From: an uncultured Synechococcaceae cyanobacterium
Lineage (GTDB): Bacteria > Cyanobacteriota > Cyanobacteriia > PCC-6307 > Cyanobiaceae
Length of the DNA stretch: 64,000 nucleotides
Reading direction: 5' to 3'
NCBI GenBank assembly: GCA_902578445.1
Contig: CACHDC010000003.1
Span: 1-64,000, forward strand
Below, one piece after another: positions 9,144 through 18,202 of this stretch. The notes below the pieces were generated by a model. It was not told the origin of the DNA, made no database searches, and was given only the letters and a program-made list of their open reading frames with translations. How positions within the stretch are numbered: position 1 is the stretch's first letter; each line of letters starts with the position of its first letter. The position numbers and the translations under genes were made by a program.

Positions 9144-9249
9144 GTTTAAGTATTAAGAATATAAAACGAAAACAGGAGAATTTTGGTTATTGTTTCAAGC
9201 TTAAACTTAAAAAAATATGAAGATTTTAAATATTAAAAGAATTTATCTT

Positions 9250-9459
9250 TTAACCACCACCAACTATTGAGACGATTTCTAAGTTATCACCATCTTTAAG
9301 CTTCACTTTTTCCCATTTCATTGAATTTATAATTAAATTATTTAACTCCACAACAATTGTGTTTGGTTTATAACCCATATGGTTAAGAGCTGTAGATAGT
9401 AGAACATTATCTTGATCAAGTTCTATTTTTTTTTCTTCTCCATTTACCCTAATTTTCAT
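9250..9459 (-). CDS. thiS: Sulfur carrier protein ThiS
   Basis: Ubiquitin-like sulfur carrier for the thiazole half of thiamine. The 69 residues begin with MKIRVNGEEKKIE and end in the required diglycine (VGGG), whose last Gly is thiocarboxylated. The start codon lies 11 bases inside the end of thiE, so translation is likely coupled. Confidence 0.93.
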   Translation of the reverse strand: MKIRVNGEEKKIELDQDNVLLSTALNHMGYKPNTIVVELNNLIINSMKWEKVKLKDGDNLEIVSIVGGG

Positions 9460-10504
9460 GAGACAGCTCTTTTAGAATCATAATAGCGTCTTCTTTCGGA
9501 TCTTCAGAATTCATCAATTGAGAAACTAAGGCAACTTTTTTAAACCCATTTCTTTTTAAATTCGAAATATTATTTGACTTGATTCCTCCAATAGCAAACC
9601 AAGGAATATTTAAATCCTTTGTTAATATTTTGATATTTTCAATACCTAAAGGTTTTTTATTCTTTTTTGTTGTCGTTTCGAATACTGGCCCTATTCCTAT
9701 GTAATCACAACCGTCCTTAACAGCATTTGAAATATCGATTGCATTATTTGCACTTATACCGACAATTTTTGAATGACCTAATAGTTTTCTTGCGGTTTTT
9801 AAGTTTAAATCGTCTTGTCCAAGATGAATTCCATCCGCATTAGATGCTAGAGCTATATCAACCCTATCGTTAACGATAAACAAAGCATTATATCTTTTAC
9901 ATAGATTTTTAATCTGAATTGCTTCTTGAAGGTGATCTTGATCAGTTCCTGTTTTAAATCTATGTTGAATAATTCTTACTCCCGCTATTAAAATCTCTTC
10001 TATTATTTCTAATAAGTTTTCCTTTTGATCTGTGATTACATATAAGTTATTTTCTTTTAATATTGCCTCCGACTTCTTACACTTGCTGTAGTTTAATAAT
10101 TTAATTTCAATAGTATAAATTTCATATCTAATTTCCGAGGCGATTTTTGAGAGCTCATGATTCTGTAGCCTTGAAAATTCTTCTATAACTCGTAATGCTT
10201 CTTGAACTCGTGCTGAATTGGCACTTATAATTTGCACAAAAGTTTTTCTGTTGATTTGCTCTTGATGAGTCAGTCCTTTACATTTGTCCTCAATGTGATT
10301 TCTCGATTGTTTATAAACTTCTAAATGATTGTTCCCTAAAATTTGTCTAAAATTTTTAATCTTTTTAACATATTTTTCTTTGCCTAGACCAAATCTAGCC
10401 CAATCTTCTAATACTCTTAGTCCTTCTCTAGCTCTATCTAGATTAGCGTCAATAATTTGATAAATTCTTAAATCTTCAGCGTCTTTAGAATTGGGATTCA
10501 GCAT
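9449..10504 (-). CDS. thiE: Thiamine-phosphate synthase, cyanobacterial two-domain form
   Basis: Joins HMP-PP and the thiazole phosphate to give thiamine phosphate. The 351 residues are longer than the roughly 210 of standard ThiE. Residues 1-about 145 form an extra helical domain containing ANLDRAREGLRVLEDWARFG, and residues 150-351 are the TIM-barrel ThiE part with VNDRVDIALA, DGIHLGQDD and YIGIGPVFETTTK. This fused N-terminal extension is typical of cyanobacteria. ribF lies 7 bases upstream and thiS overlaps its end, forming a ribF-thiE-thiS operon. Confidence 0.93.
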   Translation of the reverse strand: MLNPNSKDAEDLRIYQIIDANLDRAREGLRVLEDWARFGLGKEKYVKKIKNFRQILGNNHLEVYKQSRNHIEDKCKGLTHQEQINRKTFVQIISANSARVQEALRVIEEFSRLQNHELSKIASEIRYEIYTIEIKLLNYSKCKKSEAILKENNLYVITDQKENLLEIIEEILIAGVRIIQHRFKTGTDQDHLQEAIQIKNLCKRYNALFIVNDRVDIALASNADGIHLGQDDLNLKTARKLLGHSKIVGISANNAIDISNAVKDGCDYIGIGPVFETTTKKNKKPLGIENIKILTKDLNIPWFAIGGIKSNNISNLKRNGFKKVALVSQLMNSEDPKEDAIMILKELSHEN

Positions 10505-10511
10505 TTGTAAT

Positions 10512-11435
10512 TTATTGTTTGTAGTTTTTAAAAATTTTTAAAGCATTATCTTTATCTTTTTTAATTTGATTAGAAAGTTGATCTATATTTTTGAACTTGA
10601 TTTGAGATCTAAGTTTTTCAACTGGTTCTACAGATAATTTTAAACCATATAGATCGATATCTTTATTTATTAAATGAACTTCAACTGCAGATGGCAATAA
10701 AGGATTTATTGTTGGTTGAGAGCCAAGATTCATAATAGATTCAATTTTTTGGTTGGAATTTTCTATGGTTGTCCAAGACGCGTAAACTCCTTCTCCAGGT
10801 AAAAATTTTCTACCATCTATTTCAAGATTTGCGGTAGGCCATCCTATTTTTTTTCCAATTCCTTTACCTTTAACAACCTTTCCATTAAAACTATAAGGCC
10901 TATTTAGAATTTTGAAAGCATTTTTCAGATCACTTTTCTCTAATAAATCCCTTATTCTGCTGCTACTAATTCTACCTTCTTTGTCTTCTAAAATTTGAGT
11001 AATTTTTAGTTTTATATCCGTATCCTTAATCATATTTCTTATTGTATTTACATCTCCACTTCTTTTGAACCCAAATTTAAAATTAGCACCTACAGAAATG
11101 ATTTTTGCTTGTAATTGATTTAACAAAATATCTCTTACAAATCTTTCTGCACTTAATTTGGATAGTTCCATATCAAAAGGAATCAGAACTAATTGTTCAA
11201 TCCCTAGATCTTCAAGAATAGAAAGTTTTTCATAAGGGAGATCAAGTCTAAGACGCGTCTCTTTGTAAAGAACTTCTCGGGGATGAGGCCAGAAGCTTGC
11301 AATTGTTGGGGTATATTGTTTTTCTTCAACTACACTTTTTATTAATTGTCTGTGGCCAGCATGAAGGCCATCAAAACTTCCAATGGCTATTGAGGTAGGA
11401 CTCTTAACTTCAGATGGCGATATTAAAGAGATCAA
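10512..11435 (-). CDS. ribF: Bifunctional riboflavin kinase / FAD synthetase RibF
   Basis: Makes FMN and then FAD. The 307 residues have an N-terminal nucleotidyltransferase domain with GSFDGLHAGHRQL (about 18-30) and the SSSRIRDLL motif near 155-164, then a riboflavin kinase domain with GKGIGKKIGWPTANLE (about 190-205) and the GVYASW and MNLGSQPT motifs. The reported start is TTG at 11435; no better ATG is present before the nucleotide-binding loop. First gene of the ribF-thiE-thiS run and divergent from the DUF3611 gene. Confidence 0.95.
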   Translation of the reverse strand: MISLISPSEVKSPTSIAIGSFDGLHAGHRQLIKSVVEEKQYTPTIASFWPHPREVLYKETRLRLDLPYEKLSILEDLGIEQLVLIPFDMELSKLSAERFVRDILLNQLQAKIISVGANFKFGFKRSGDVNTIRNMIKDTDIKLKITQILEDKEGRISSSRIRDLLEKSDLKNAFKILNRPYSFNGKVVKGKGIGKKIGWPTANLEIDGRKFLPGEGVYASWTTIENSNQKIESIMNLGSQPTINPLLPSAVEVHLINKDIDLYGLKLSVEPVEKLRSQIKFKNIDQLSNQIKKDKDNALKIFKNYKQ

Positions 11436-11503
11436 AAGATTACGTGCAATTTTATGATTTTAGTGGCAAATTTGGATTGATTACAGTTTATTCAATCAAA
11501 TGA

Positions 11504-12037
11504 ATGTCTGACAAAATTGATTTTCAGTCCCTTTCATTTGGAATGCGGCGCATTGGATGGATACGCTTTTGGGTTCAGTCCATTTTAGGTGTTGTTGTTG
11601 CAGCTGTTTTGCTTTTTTCAAATGTTGTAAATAACAGCGAAGGACAGCTTGGATTAGCGCCTGGTCTATCACTTACAACAATATCCCTGATTTTACTACT
11701 TTTTAGTCTTTGGCAAGGTTGGTTAATAGTTAGAACAGGAAGAGCAATCGTAAGCAATGCAAGACCCTCAAGAGGACAAACAGGTAAATTGATAAAAAGA
11801 GGAATAATAGTTGATTTATTTGGAATTTTGTTTGGATTAATTGGATATCAAGCTCTTATGGGAGCCTTATTTATACAAGCATCCTCTCAAACAACTGGAC
11901 AATTGATAACAGCGACATCTGATATCCCAATTACTGGTCTTGAAATATTATCAGTTCTCAGTAACACTCAAGTTATTGCTGCTCATTTTTTTGGACTTTG
12001 CTTTTCTTTATGGCTTTTAAGAAGGATTTACAAATGA
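11504..12037 (+). CDS. DUF3611 family membrane protein
   Basis: 177 residues with four hydrophobic segments (about 25-42, 58-76, 103-125, 150-172) and the family's conserved opening [18 protein letters not shown]3611 is found in cyanobacteria and chloroplasts; its biochemical role is not known to me. Its last 21 bases overlap the 3' end of surE on the opposite strand, leaving no terminator space between them. Confidence 0.82.
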   Translation: MSDKIDFQSLSFGMRRIGWIRFWVQSILGVVVAAVLLFSNVVNNSEGQLGLAPGLSLTTISLILLLFSLWQGWLIVRTGRAIVSNARPSRGQTGKLIKRGIIVDLFGILFGLIGYQALMGALFIQASSQTTGQLITATSDIPITGLEILSVLSNTQVIAAHFFGLCFSLWLLRRIYK

Positions 12038-12826
12038 ATTATTAATTTTAGGTAAGTTGTCTAAATTACCTCTCCAAAATAAATCTGGTTCTACAGGTGT
12101 AAGAGATATTTTATTTTCTTGTATTTGGGATACGTCACTGGGCCAGTTTTTTGGACCATAACCTTTTGATTTAAGATCTAAAACAACCTCACCTGCTAAC
12201 CAATAATAATCGTCCCCCCTTGGGTCTTCCCTTTTGGAAAATTGATTTTTATATTTTCTTACCGATAATCTTGTCCAGGATAATTCTTTTATTTTATTTT
12301 TTTCGCAGGGGGGGATATTCAAATTTAATAAAAGTGAAGCTGGCCAACTATCGTTAATCGCTTGTTCGGCAATATTCATTGCAATTTCCCCAGCAAATTC
12401 AAAATTTTTCCATTTAAAACTAGCAACACTTATTGCCATGGAGGGAACATTTTCTAAAGTCCCTTCCATGGCTGCAGCAACTGTGCCTGAACAAAAAATA
12501 TCTGTCCCTAAATTAGGCCCGTGATTTATTCCAGATAGTACCAGATCAGGTTTTTGATCCAAGAGTTCAGATAGTGCTAATTTGACACAATCAGCAGGTG
12601 TACCGGAACATCCCCAAGCTTCAATTCCTTCTCCAAATAATTCATTAGCTTTTTCCACTCTTAATGGGGATTGTAAAGTAAGACCATGACCAGTAGCTGA
12701 TCTTTCTTGGTCAGGACATACTACTTTTACCTTATGTCCTCTTTTTTGGGCTGATTTTGCTAATGCTCTTATCCCCGCTGCGAAAACACCATCATCATTG
12801 CTAATTAAAATATTTAACGGTTTCAT
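12017..12826 (-). CDS. surE: 5'/3'-nucleotidase SurE
   Basis: Metal-dependent survival phosphatase acting on nucleoside monophosphates and related substrates. The 269 residues contain [12 protein letters not shown] with the metal ligands D11/D12, [31 protein letters not shown] and an AMEG segment, all in the usual order. ATG start. The tail overlaps the convergent DUF3611 gene. Confidence 0.96.
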   Translation of the reverse strand: MKPLNILISNDDGVFAAGIRALAKSAQKRGHKVKVVCPDQERSATGHGLTLQSPLRVEKANELFGEGIEAWGCSGTPADCVKLALSELLDQKPDLVLSGINHGPNLGTDIFCSGTVAAAMEGTLENVPSMAISVASFKWKNFEFAGEIAMNIAEQAINDSWPASLLLNLNIPPCEKNKIKELSWTRLSVRKYKNQFSKREDPRGDDYYWLAGEVVLDLKSKGYGPKNWPSDVSQIQENKISLTPVEPDLFWRGNLDNLPKINNSFVNPS

Positions 12827-12894
12827 TAATCAATACATTTTATTTATGGACGATATTTAAGTAAGATAAAGCAATACTTATTTTTACTATATCA

Positions 12895-13902
12895 GTGAGT
12901 CAAATTGAATCATTAAGTCAAATTGAGGAAAAACTAAATAATCTTTCTCTAACAGCAAAAAATAATATAGATAATTCTATTACTCATGAAGAACTGGATC
13001 AATTGAGAGTTTCCTTGCTAGGGAAAAAAGGTGATTTATCAATTATTTTGAAAACAATGGGTCAATTATCTGCTACTGATAGGCCAATTATTGGCCAGAA
13101 GGCAAATTTAATAAAAATAAATTTGCAAGAACTAATAACTGAAAGAAAAAATAAACTAAACAGCGAAGCATTAGATAAAAAGATTAAAGAAGAAAAAATT
13201 GATGTAACTATCCCTTCAATTGGAACCCCCCCTGGGAATAAACATCCTTTGATTTCAACTCAAGACGAAATAATAGATATTTTTTGTGGTTTAGGATACT
13301 CAGTTGAAAGTGGCCCTGAAATAGAAACTGATTTTTATAATTTTGAGTCTCTCAACATACCCAAAAATCATCCTGCAAGAGATATGCAGGATACTTTTTA
13401 CTTAAATGAAAATCGACTTTTAAGGACCCATACTTCTCCTGTTCAGATAAGATACCTAGAGGAAAACCCCCCTCCAGTAAGAATTATCGCTCCCGGGAGA
13501 GTATATAGGAGAGATGCAGTAGATGCTACTCACTCCCCTGTATTTAATCAGGTTGAGGTTTTATGTATTGATCAAGACATTAATTTTAGTCATTTAAGAG
13601 GAACAGTTCTTACATTTTTAAAGACCTTTTTTGGAGATATTCCTGTAAGATTTAGGGCTAGTTATTTCCCCTTTACTGAACCTTCAGCGGAAGTAGATGT
13701 CCAGTGGAAAGGTAAATGGCTAGAAGTAATGGGCTGCGGAATGGTAGATCCAAAGGTCTTAGAAAAATTAGGAATAGATTCTGAGAAATGGACTGGTTTC
13801 GCAGCAGGATTAGGAGTTGAGAGATTTTGTATGGTGAGACATCAGATCGACGACATCAGGAAATTTTATACAAATGATATTAGATTCTTAGAACAGTTCT
13901 AA
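12895..13902 (+). CDS. pheS: Phenylalanine--tRNA ligase alpha subunit
   Basis: Catalytic subunit of the heterotetrameric PheRS. The 335 residues have an N-terminal coiled-coil arm (about 1-90) and the class II core with [20 protein letters not shown] (motif 2 region), [12 protein letters not shown] and [11 protein letters not shown] (motif 3). Start is GTG at 12895. pheT is not in the window, so the subunit genes are split, as is usual in cyanobacteria. Confidence 0.96.
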   Translation: MSQIESLSQIEEKLNNLSLTAKNNIDNSITHEELDQLRVSLLGKKGDLSIILKTMGQLSATDRPIIGQKANLIKINLQELITERKNKLNSEALDKKIKEEKIDVTIPSIGTPPGNKHPLISTQDEIIDIFCGLGYSVESGPEIETDFYNFESLNIPKNHPARDMQDTFYLNENRLLRTHTSPVQIRYLEENPPPVRIIAPGRVYRRDAVDATHSPVFNQVEVLCIDQDINFSHLRGTVLTFLKTFFGDIPVRFRASYFPFTEPSAEVDVQWKGKWLEVMGCGMVDPKVLEKLGIDSEKWTGFAAGLGVERFCMVRHQIDDIRKFYTNDIRFLEQF

Positions 13903-13972
13903 TAGTATTTAATTCTTAAATTAGGATTGTCCAACAAATTAGTTTAAGATAGTTCTAGTTTAAATTTTTTGA

Positions 13973-14881
13973 TTGGTACGTAAAGCAGGACTAATCGTTA
14001 ATGACGGAAAAGAACTAGCTGTTCAAACTGCAACTTCTGTTCAAAAAAAATTGGAAAAATCCAATTATGAAGTTGTAAGAGTAAGTAGCTCTGGAGGTAT
14101 GGTTGGCTTTGCTAACCCTGATCAACATGTGCGACCATTGGGATATACAAATTGTGTACCAGAGGGGTTTGATTCGTCAATTGAGTTTGCAGTTGTTTTG
14201 GGCGGAGATGGGACTGTCTTGTCTGCTGCTAGACAAACAGCTCCCGCTAAAATACCTATACTTACCATAAATACAGGACATCTAGGTTTCCTTGCAGAAG
14301 CTTATTTATCTAATTTAGATGCAGCAATTGATAAGCTTATTTTTGGGAATTGGGATATTGAAGAAAGAACTTGTTTTATTATTAGTGTAATGAGGAATGA
14401 TCAGAGGAGATGGGAATCTCTCTGCCTTAATGAGATGGCCCTACATAGAGAACCTCTTACAAGTATGTGTCATTTTGAGATTTCTATAGGAAGACATGCG
14501 CCTGTCGATATTTCTGCAGATGGAGTAATTTTGTCTACTCCAACTGGCTCTACAGCATATTCTCTGAGTGCGGGAGGACCAGTTATTACACCTGATTGCC
14601 CAGTAGTACAATTAACTCCAATTGCTCCACATTCATTGGCATCGAGGGCACTAGTGTTTAATGATTCAGAGCCAGTAACCGTTTTCCCCGCAACTCCTGA
14701 AAGATTGGTGATGGTTGTTGATGGAAATGCTGGTTGTTATGTTTGGCCTGAAGATAGGGTTTTAATAAGAAAAAGTAAACACTCCGTGAAGTTTATAAGA
14801 CTTGAAGACCATGAATTTTTCCAAGTTTTGAGAAATAAACTAGGTTGGGGATTGCCCCATGTTGCTAAACCTGACAAATAA
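13973..14881 (+). CDS. nadK: NAD kinase
   Basis: Phosphorylates NAD to NADP. The 302 residues contain GGDGT at 77-81, a [15 protein letters not shown] block near 190-204, and DGN near 253. The start must be TTG at 13973, because a TGA directly precedes it and the next ATG would remove the first beta strand (KAGLIVND). A convergent cobL ends 13 bases after its stop. Confidence 0.95.
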   Translation: MVRKAGLIVNDGKELAVQTATSVQKKLEKSNYEVVRVSSSGGMVGFANPDQHVRPLGYTNCVPEGFDSSIEFAVVLGGDGTVLSAARQTAPAKIPILTINTGHLGFLAEAYLSNLDAAIDKLIFGNWDIEERTCFIISVMRNDQRRWESLCLNEMALHREPLTSMCHFEISIGRHAPVDISADGVILSTPTGSTAYSLSAGGPVITPDCPVVQLTPIAPHSLASRALVFNDSEPVTVFPATPERLVMVVDGNAGCYVWPEDRVLIRKSKHSVKFIRLEDHEFFQVLRNKLGWGLPHVAKPDK

Positions 14882-14894
14882 CAATTTCTTTAAT

Positions 14895-16169
14895 TTATTT
14901 TTTCCCTTTTAATAAAAAAATAGGATTATTTGGTTCTAATCTCATTCCCTCTGAGATACTTAAGCTTTTATAGGTCTGAATTAAATTTAAATTTGTTTCG
15001 AAATTTTTATCTTCTAATTCCTCTTTCAACTCTTTAATAGATTCAATCTCAATTATTGGGATAACGATAATATCTCCAATTCTCATGCCCTTAGCCAGAG
15101 TATTAATAATTTGAAGTTTAGTTTGTTTATCACATCCTCCAATTACTAGTCTATTGGGTTTCTCAAAAGAACTTGAATTTCTCGTATTCAAGATTTTATT
15201 GATGTCTTCCTCTAAAATAAATTTTGGTTTAACGTCTAGTCTTTTTGAGTTTTCTAGTATTAATGCTTTTGAGCCAATCCTTTTATCGATACAGAATAAA
15301 TCTAAATTAGGTCTTAATTTTAATGCCTCTAAACCAATTGATCCACAACCTGCCCCTATATCCCAAATTACTCCATTTTTTGGGAGCTCAAGATCAGCTA
15401 AGATTTGAACGCGAACCTCCCTTTTAGTAAATAAATTTGGTCTATCATCAAAAGTTTTAAAAATATTGTCACTAATTCCGAAAAGAGGGAGATTTTTATT
15501 TGAGTAAATTTTCTTTGTTTTTGTAAGAATAACAATGTTCAAACTTGATATGTCAGAGGGCAATGACTCTTTAAGATTTAATTTCCTTATATTTTCATTA
15601 TCGAAACCTATCTCTTCACAGAGCCAAAAATCATAAAAGTCAATAAGATTCAATTCTGATAAGTTTTTTTGAATTATTTCTAAACTTTTGTTATTTGAAT
15701 CTGTAATAATAGCCAAACTTGAAGGCTTTGCTTTAAGAGCCTTTGCCAACCTAGTCGAATCTCTGCCGTGAATACTTAATTGAACAGTATCTTGCCATGG
15801 GATCTTTAACTTACTAAATGCTAATTGAATGCAAGTATTTGAAGGATAAAAACTTAATTCATCTTTTGTAAAATTTTCTAATAATATTCTCCCAATTCCA
15901 AACCAAAGTGGATCTCCTCTAGAAATTAAAATTACATCAGTTTTTTGAGATCTAAGCCATTGAACAAGTTCGTAATTACTTTTGCTAGAAAAAAATGATT
16001 TCTTTTTTTCTACACCATTTCTGCTCCATGATTTAATTTCTTCAAAATATGAATTTGGAACTGCAATATTTTTTGTTCCTAAAAATAGATTTTGTAATTT
16101 GAAAGAAAGATCCTCAAATTTATAAGAATTAATCCCAATTACATGAATTTTTCTATTAACTTCGGTCAT
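14895..16169 (-). CDS. cobL: Precorrin-6B methyltransferase CobL (CbiE-CbiT fusion)
   Basis: Methylates C5 and C15 and decarboxylates in (pseudo)cobalamin synthesis. Residues 1-about 215 are the CbiE tetrapyrrole methylase with ISRGDPLWFGIGR (82-94) and FYPSNTCIQLAFSKL; residues about 235-424 are CbiT, with the SAM loop WDIGAGCGSIGLEAL near 266-280. The total length suits CobL. The ATG at 16169 is preferred over an in-frame TTG one codon earlier. Confidence 0.92.
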   Translation of the reverse strand: MTEVNRKIHVIGINSYKFEDLSFKLQNLFLGTKNIAVPNSYFEEIKSWSRNGVEKKKSFFSSKSNYELVQWLRSQKTDVILISRGDPLWFGIGRILLENFTKDELSFYPSNTCIQLAFSKLKIPWQDTVQLSIHGRDSTRLAKALKAKPSSLAIITDSNNKSLEIIQKNLSELNLIDFYDFWLCEEIGFDNENIRKLNLKESLPSDISSLNIVILTKTKKIYSNKNLPLFGISDNIFKTFDDRPNLFTKREVRVQILADLELPKNGVIWDIGAGCGSIGLEALKLRPNLDLFCIDKRIGSKALILENSKRLDVKPKFILEEDINKILNTRNSSSFEKPNRLVIGGCDKQTKLQIINTLAKGMRIGDIIVIPIIEIESIKELKEELEDKNFETNLNLIQTYKSLSISEGMRLEPNNPIFLLKGKK

Positions 16170-16252
16170 CAAAATTTAACGAAATGGAACTAAATTGTTT
16201 GAATGTTTTATAAAATTATCTTATTATTATTTGAGTTATAATAATAAATTAA

Positions 16253-16504
16253 TTGTCTGAAAGAAGAAAGAGATTACATGATTTATTGTTAACTCTAATT
16301 AATATAGATAATGAATTTGAATTTATTGAAGAAGATTCTAACGATCTAACATCTAGCTATTCTGAAAAAGACTCTTTGAATTTATCTCGAGTTATAGAAA
16401 AAAATCGTAAAATAATCAAAAGATATCAAGCTATTGTAAGAACAGCTGTAACTCTTGATGCCCTGATGGATTCTGAAAATGAAGAAAATTACAAAATCAA
16501 ATAA
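16253..16504 (+). CDS. Small conserved-looking hypothetical protein, 83 aa
   Basis: Hydrophilic, helical, acidic protein with no membrane segment; family not recognised. The start would be TTG at 16253, since a TAA directly precedes it and the next Met is near the C-terminus. The frame overlaps the next gene by 26 bases in another frame, which fits a small operon with the DUF3122 gene and ribD. Confidence 0.6.
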   Translation: MSERRKRLHDLLLTLINIDNEFEFIEEDSNDLTSSYSEKDSLNLSRVIEKNRKIIKRYQAIVRTAVTLDALMDSENEENYKIK

Positions 16505-16979
16505 AAATATTTTTTTAAAAGGAATTTTACCTTTACTTTTACTTCTATCCTTTATTTTTAACCCATTAAAAGTATCTGCTGAAGTTGCAGAAACAGAAAT
16601 AAATGGGGGATTAATAAATGCTAGCAGTGAGTTTTTAAGGGACTTGGACTTTGAAACTTGGCAATTAGTAGCTTATAAATCGCCTCTTTTTGAAGATAAA
16701 TTAATCTTGAGAGTAATAGGATATCCAGGAAATCTTAGGATTGATCATCCCACTGACTTGAGGGTTGAATCAGGCAGAAAACAGTGGCTTTTAGATGATA
16801 AAACATTACTTAATGTGGAATTAGCAAATGATGGAAGACAAGCCGCAGCAGAATTCGATCTTGATGAATTGATTCAAAATTTAGATAAAAATAGACCATT
16901 AAGATTATCTTTGTCAGGAGTTTTTTCTGAGTTGCCCGTGCCTCCCTTTGTTGTTAAAGAATGGAGATCAATAAACTGA
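16479..16979 (+). CDS. DUF3122-like secreted protein
   Basis: 166 residues with a clear signal peptide: basic MKKITKSNKN, hydrophobic residues 11-27, and a likely cut after VSA at about 34. The mature part contains WQLVAYKSPLFEDKLILRV and GYPGNLRIDHP, which I associate with the cyanobacterial DUF3122 family. Probably periplasmic or lumenal; function unknown. It overlaps the genes on both sides if ribD starts at 16961. Confidence 0.7.
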   Translation: MKKITKSNKNIFLKGILPLLLLLSFIFNPLKVSAEVAETEINGGLINASSEFLRDLDFETWQLVAYKSPLFEDKLILRVIGYPGNLRIDHPTDLRVESGRKQWLLDDKTLLNVELANDGRQAAAEFDLDELIQNLDKNRPLRLSLSGVFSELPVPPFVVKEWRSIN

Positions 16980-16993
16980 ATTTGATTTTTGAG

Positions 16994-18088
16994 ATGTCTG
17001 AAAGAAATATTAGCAATACAAAATGGATGAAAAGAGCAATTTTTTTGGCTTCTTTAGGCAAGAATACAACGAGTCCTAACCCTAAGGTGGGAGCGGTGAT
17101 ACTTGATAAGAATGGAAACCTTATTTCAGAAGGGTTTCATTTCAAGGCAGGGATGCCTCATGCAGAGGCAATGGCTTTTAACAACTTAAAAAAAGATGCT
17201 AAAGGTGGAACAATTTATGTGAATCTTGAACCTTGTTGCCACCAAGGTAAAACACCTCCATGTGTAGATAAGATTATATCCTCAGGGATAAGAAAGGTAT
17301 ATATATCTATTCAAGATCCCGATAAAAGAGTATCTGGGAAAGGTATTAAACTTCTTAAAGAAGCTGGAATTCAAGTTCACTTAGGATTATGTAAAAAAGA
17401 ATCCTTAGTTCTAAATAAAGCTTTCATTCATAGGAATAATACTAAAAAGGCATTTGGTGTTCTTAAATGGGCAATGAGTATAGATGGAAGAATAGCTTTA
17501 AAAAATGGAAAAAGTAAATGGATAACTAGTGATGAATCAAGGTCATTAGTTCATGCTTTTAGAGCAGAATTTGATGCAGTAATCATTGGTGGAAACACAT
17601 TAAGAAGAGACAACCCACTTTTGACTACTAGAGGTTTCAAAAATCCTGAGCCTTTGCGAGTTGTTTTCACAAAAAGTTTAGATCTCCCTTCAAAATCTAA
17701 TCTTTGGGATTGCAGTAAGGCAAAAACTTTAGTTATTTATGATTCTTCTACTGCAAATGAAAGCTACCTTTCAAGGATTCCGAAATGTGTGGAGGTTGAA
17801 AAAGTATTATCAGATAATCCAGAGTTAATTTCAAAAATACTTGCAAAAAGAGGATGTAATAAAATTCTTTGGGAATGTGGTCCTAGATTGGCTACTGCGG
17901 CTATCCAATCTAATTGTATTCAGGAAGTTATAACCTTTATTGCTCCAAAAATTTTAGGTGGAGAAAATAGTATGAATCCTTTTGGTGATTTTAAATTTGA
18001 AGAAATGCATGAAATTTTTAAATTAAGTGATTCGCAGGTTAGTTTGGTTGGGAATGATATATGCGTTAAGAGTTCATTTAAAAATTAA
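16994..18088 (+). CDS. ribD: Bifunctional riboflavin deaminase/reductase RibD
   Basis: Second and third steps of riboflavin synthesis. The N-terminal zinc deaminase has HAEAMAF and PCCHQGKTPPC (one His and two Cys ligands); the C-terminal reductase (from about residue 145) has VLKWAMSIDGRIA, VIIGGNTLRRDNPLLT and GPRLATA. I prefer the ATG at 16994, which avoids overlap with the upstream gene; an ATG at 16961 would add 11 residues. It is physically separate from ribF in this window. Confidence 0.93.
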   Translation: MSERNISNTKWMKRAIFLASLGKNTTSPNPKVGAVILDKNGNLISEGFHFKAGMPHAEAMAFNNLKKDAKGGTIYVNLEPCCHQGKTPPCVDKIISSGIRKVYISIQDPDKRVSGKGIKLLKEAGIQVHLGLCKKESLVLNKAFIHRNNTKKAFGVLKWAMSIDGRIALKNGKSKWITSDESRSLVHAFRAEFDAVIIGGNTLRRDNPLLTTRGFKNPEPLRVVFTKSLDLPSKSNLWDCSKAKTLVIYDSSTANESYLSRIPKCVEVEKVLSDNPELISKILAKRGCNKILWECGPRLATAAIQSNCIQEVITFIAPKILGGENSMNPFGDFKFEEMHEIFKLSDSQVSLVGNDICVKSSFKN

Positions 18089-18107
18089 TTTTTATAGTAA
18101 TTTCTAT

Positions 18108-18135
18108 GGGTCAAAGTACCGTACGGTTCTTACCC
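18108..18135. promoter_or_regulatory. Nested palindrome upstream of ftsH
   Basis: A perfect 10-bp palindrome ACCGTACGGT (18118-18127) is enclosed by outer arms GGGT (18108-18111) and ACCC (18132-18135). It lies 40 bases before the ftsH -10 box and is followed by an A-run, not a T-run, on the + strand. That argues against a terminator for ribD and for an operator, though its function is not shown. Confidence 0.4.
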
Positions 18136-18174
18136 AAAAAAAACAATACAGGAACGTAAACTAATAGTTTAGTT

Positions 18175-18180
18175 TATAAT
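18175..18180 (+). promoter_or_regulatory. -10 element (TATAAT) of the ftsH promoter
   Basis: Perfect TATAAT 22 bases before the ftsH ATG, in a 114-base gap. No TTGACA-like -35 is visible. Spacing would give a leader of about 15 bases. Confidence 0.5.
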
Positions 18181-18202
18181 AAGATCAAATTTGTAAACTA
18201 CT

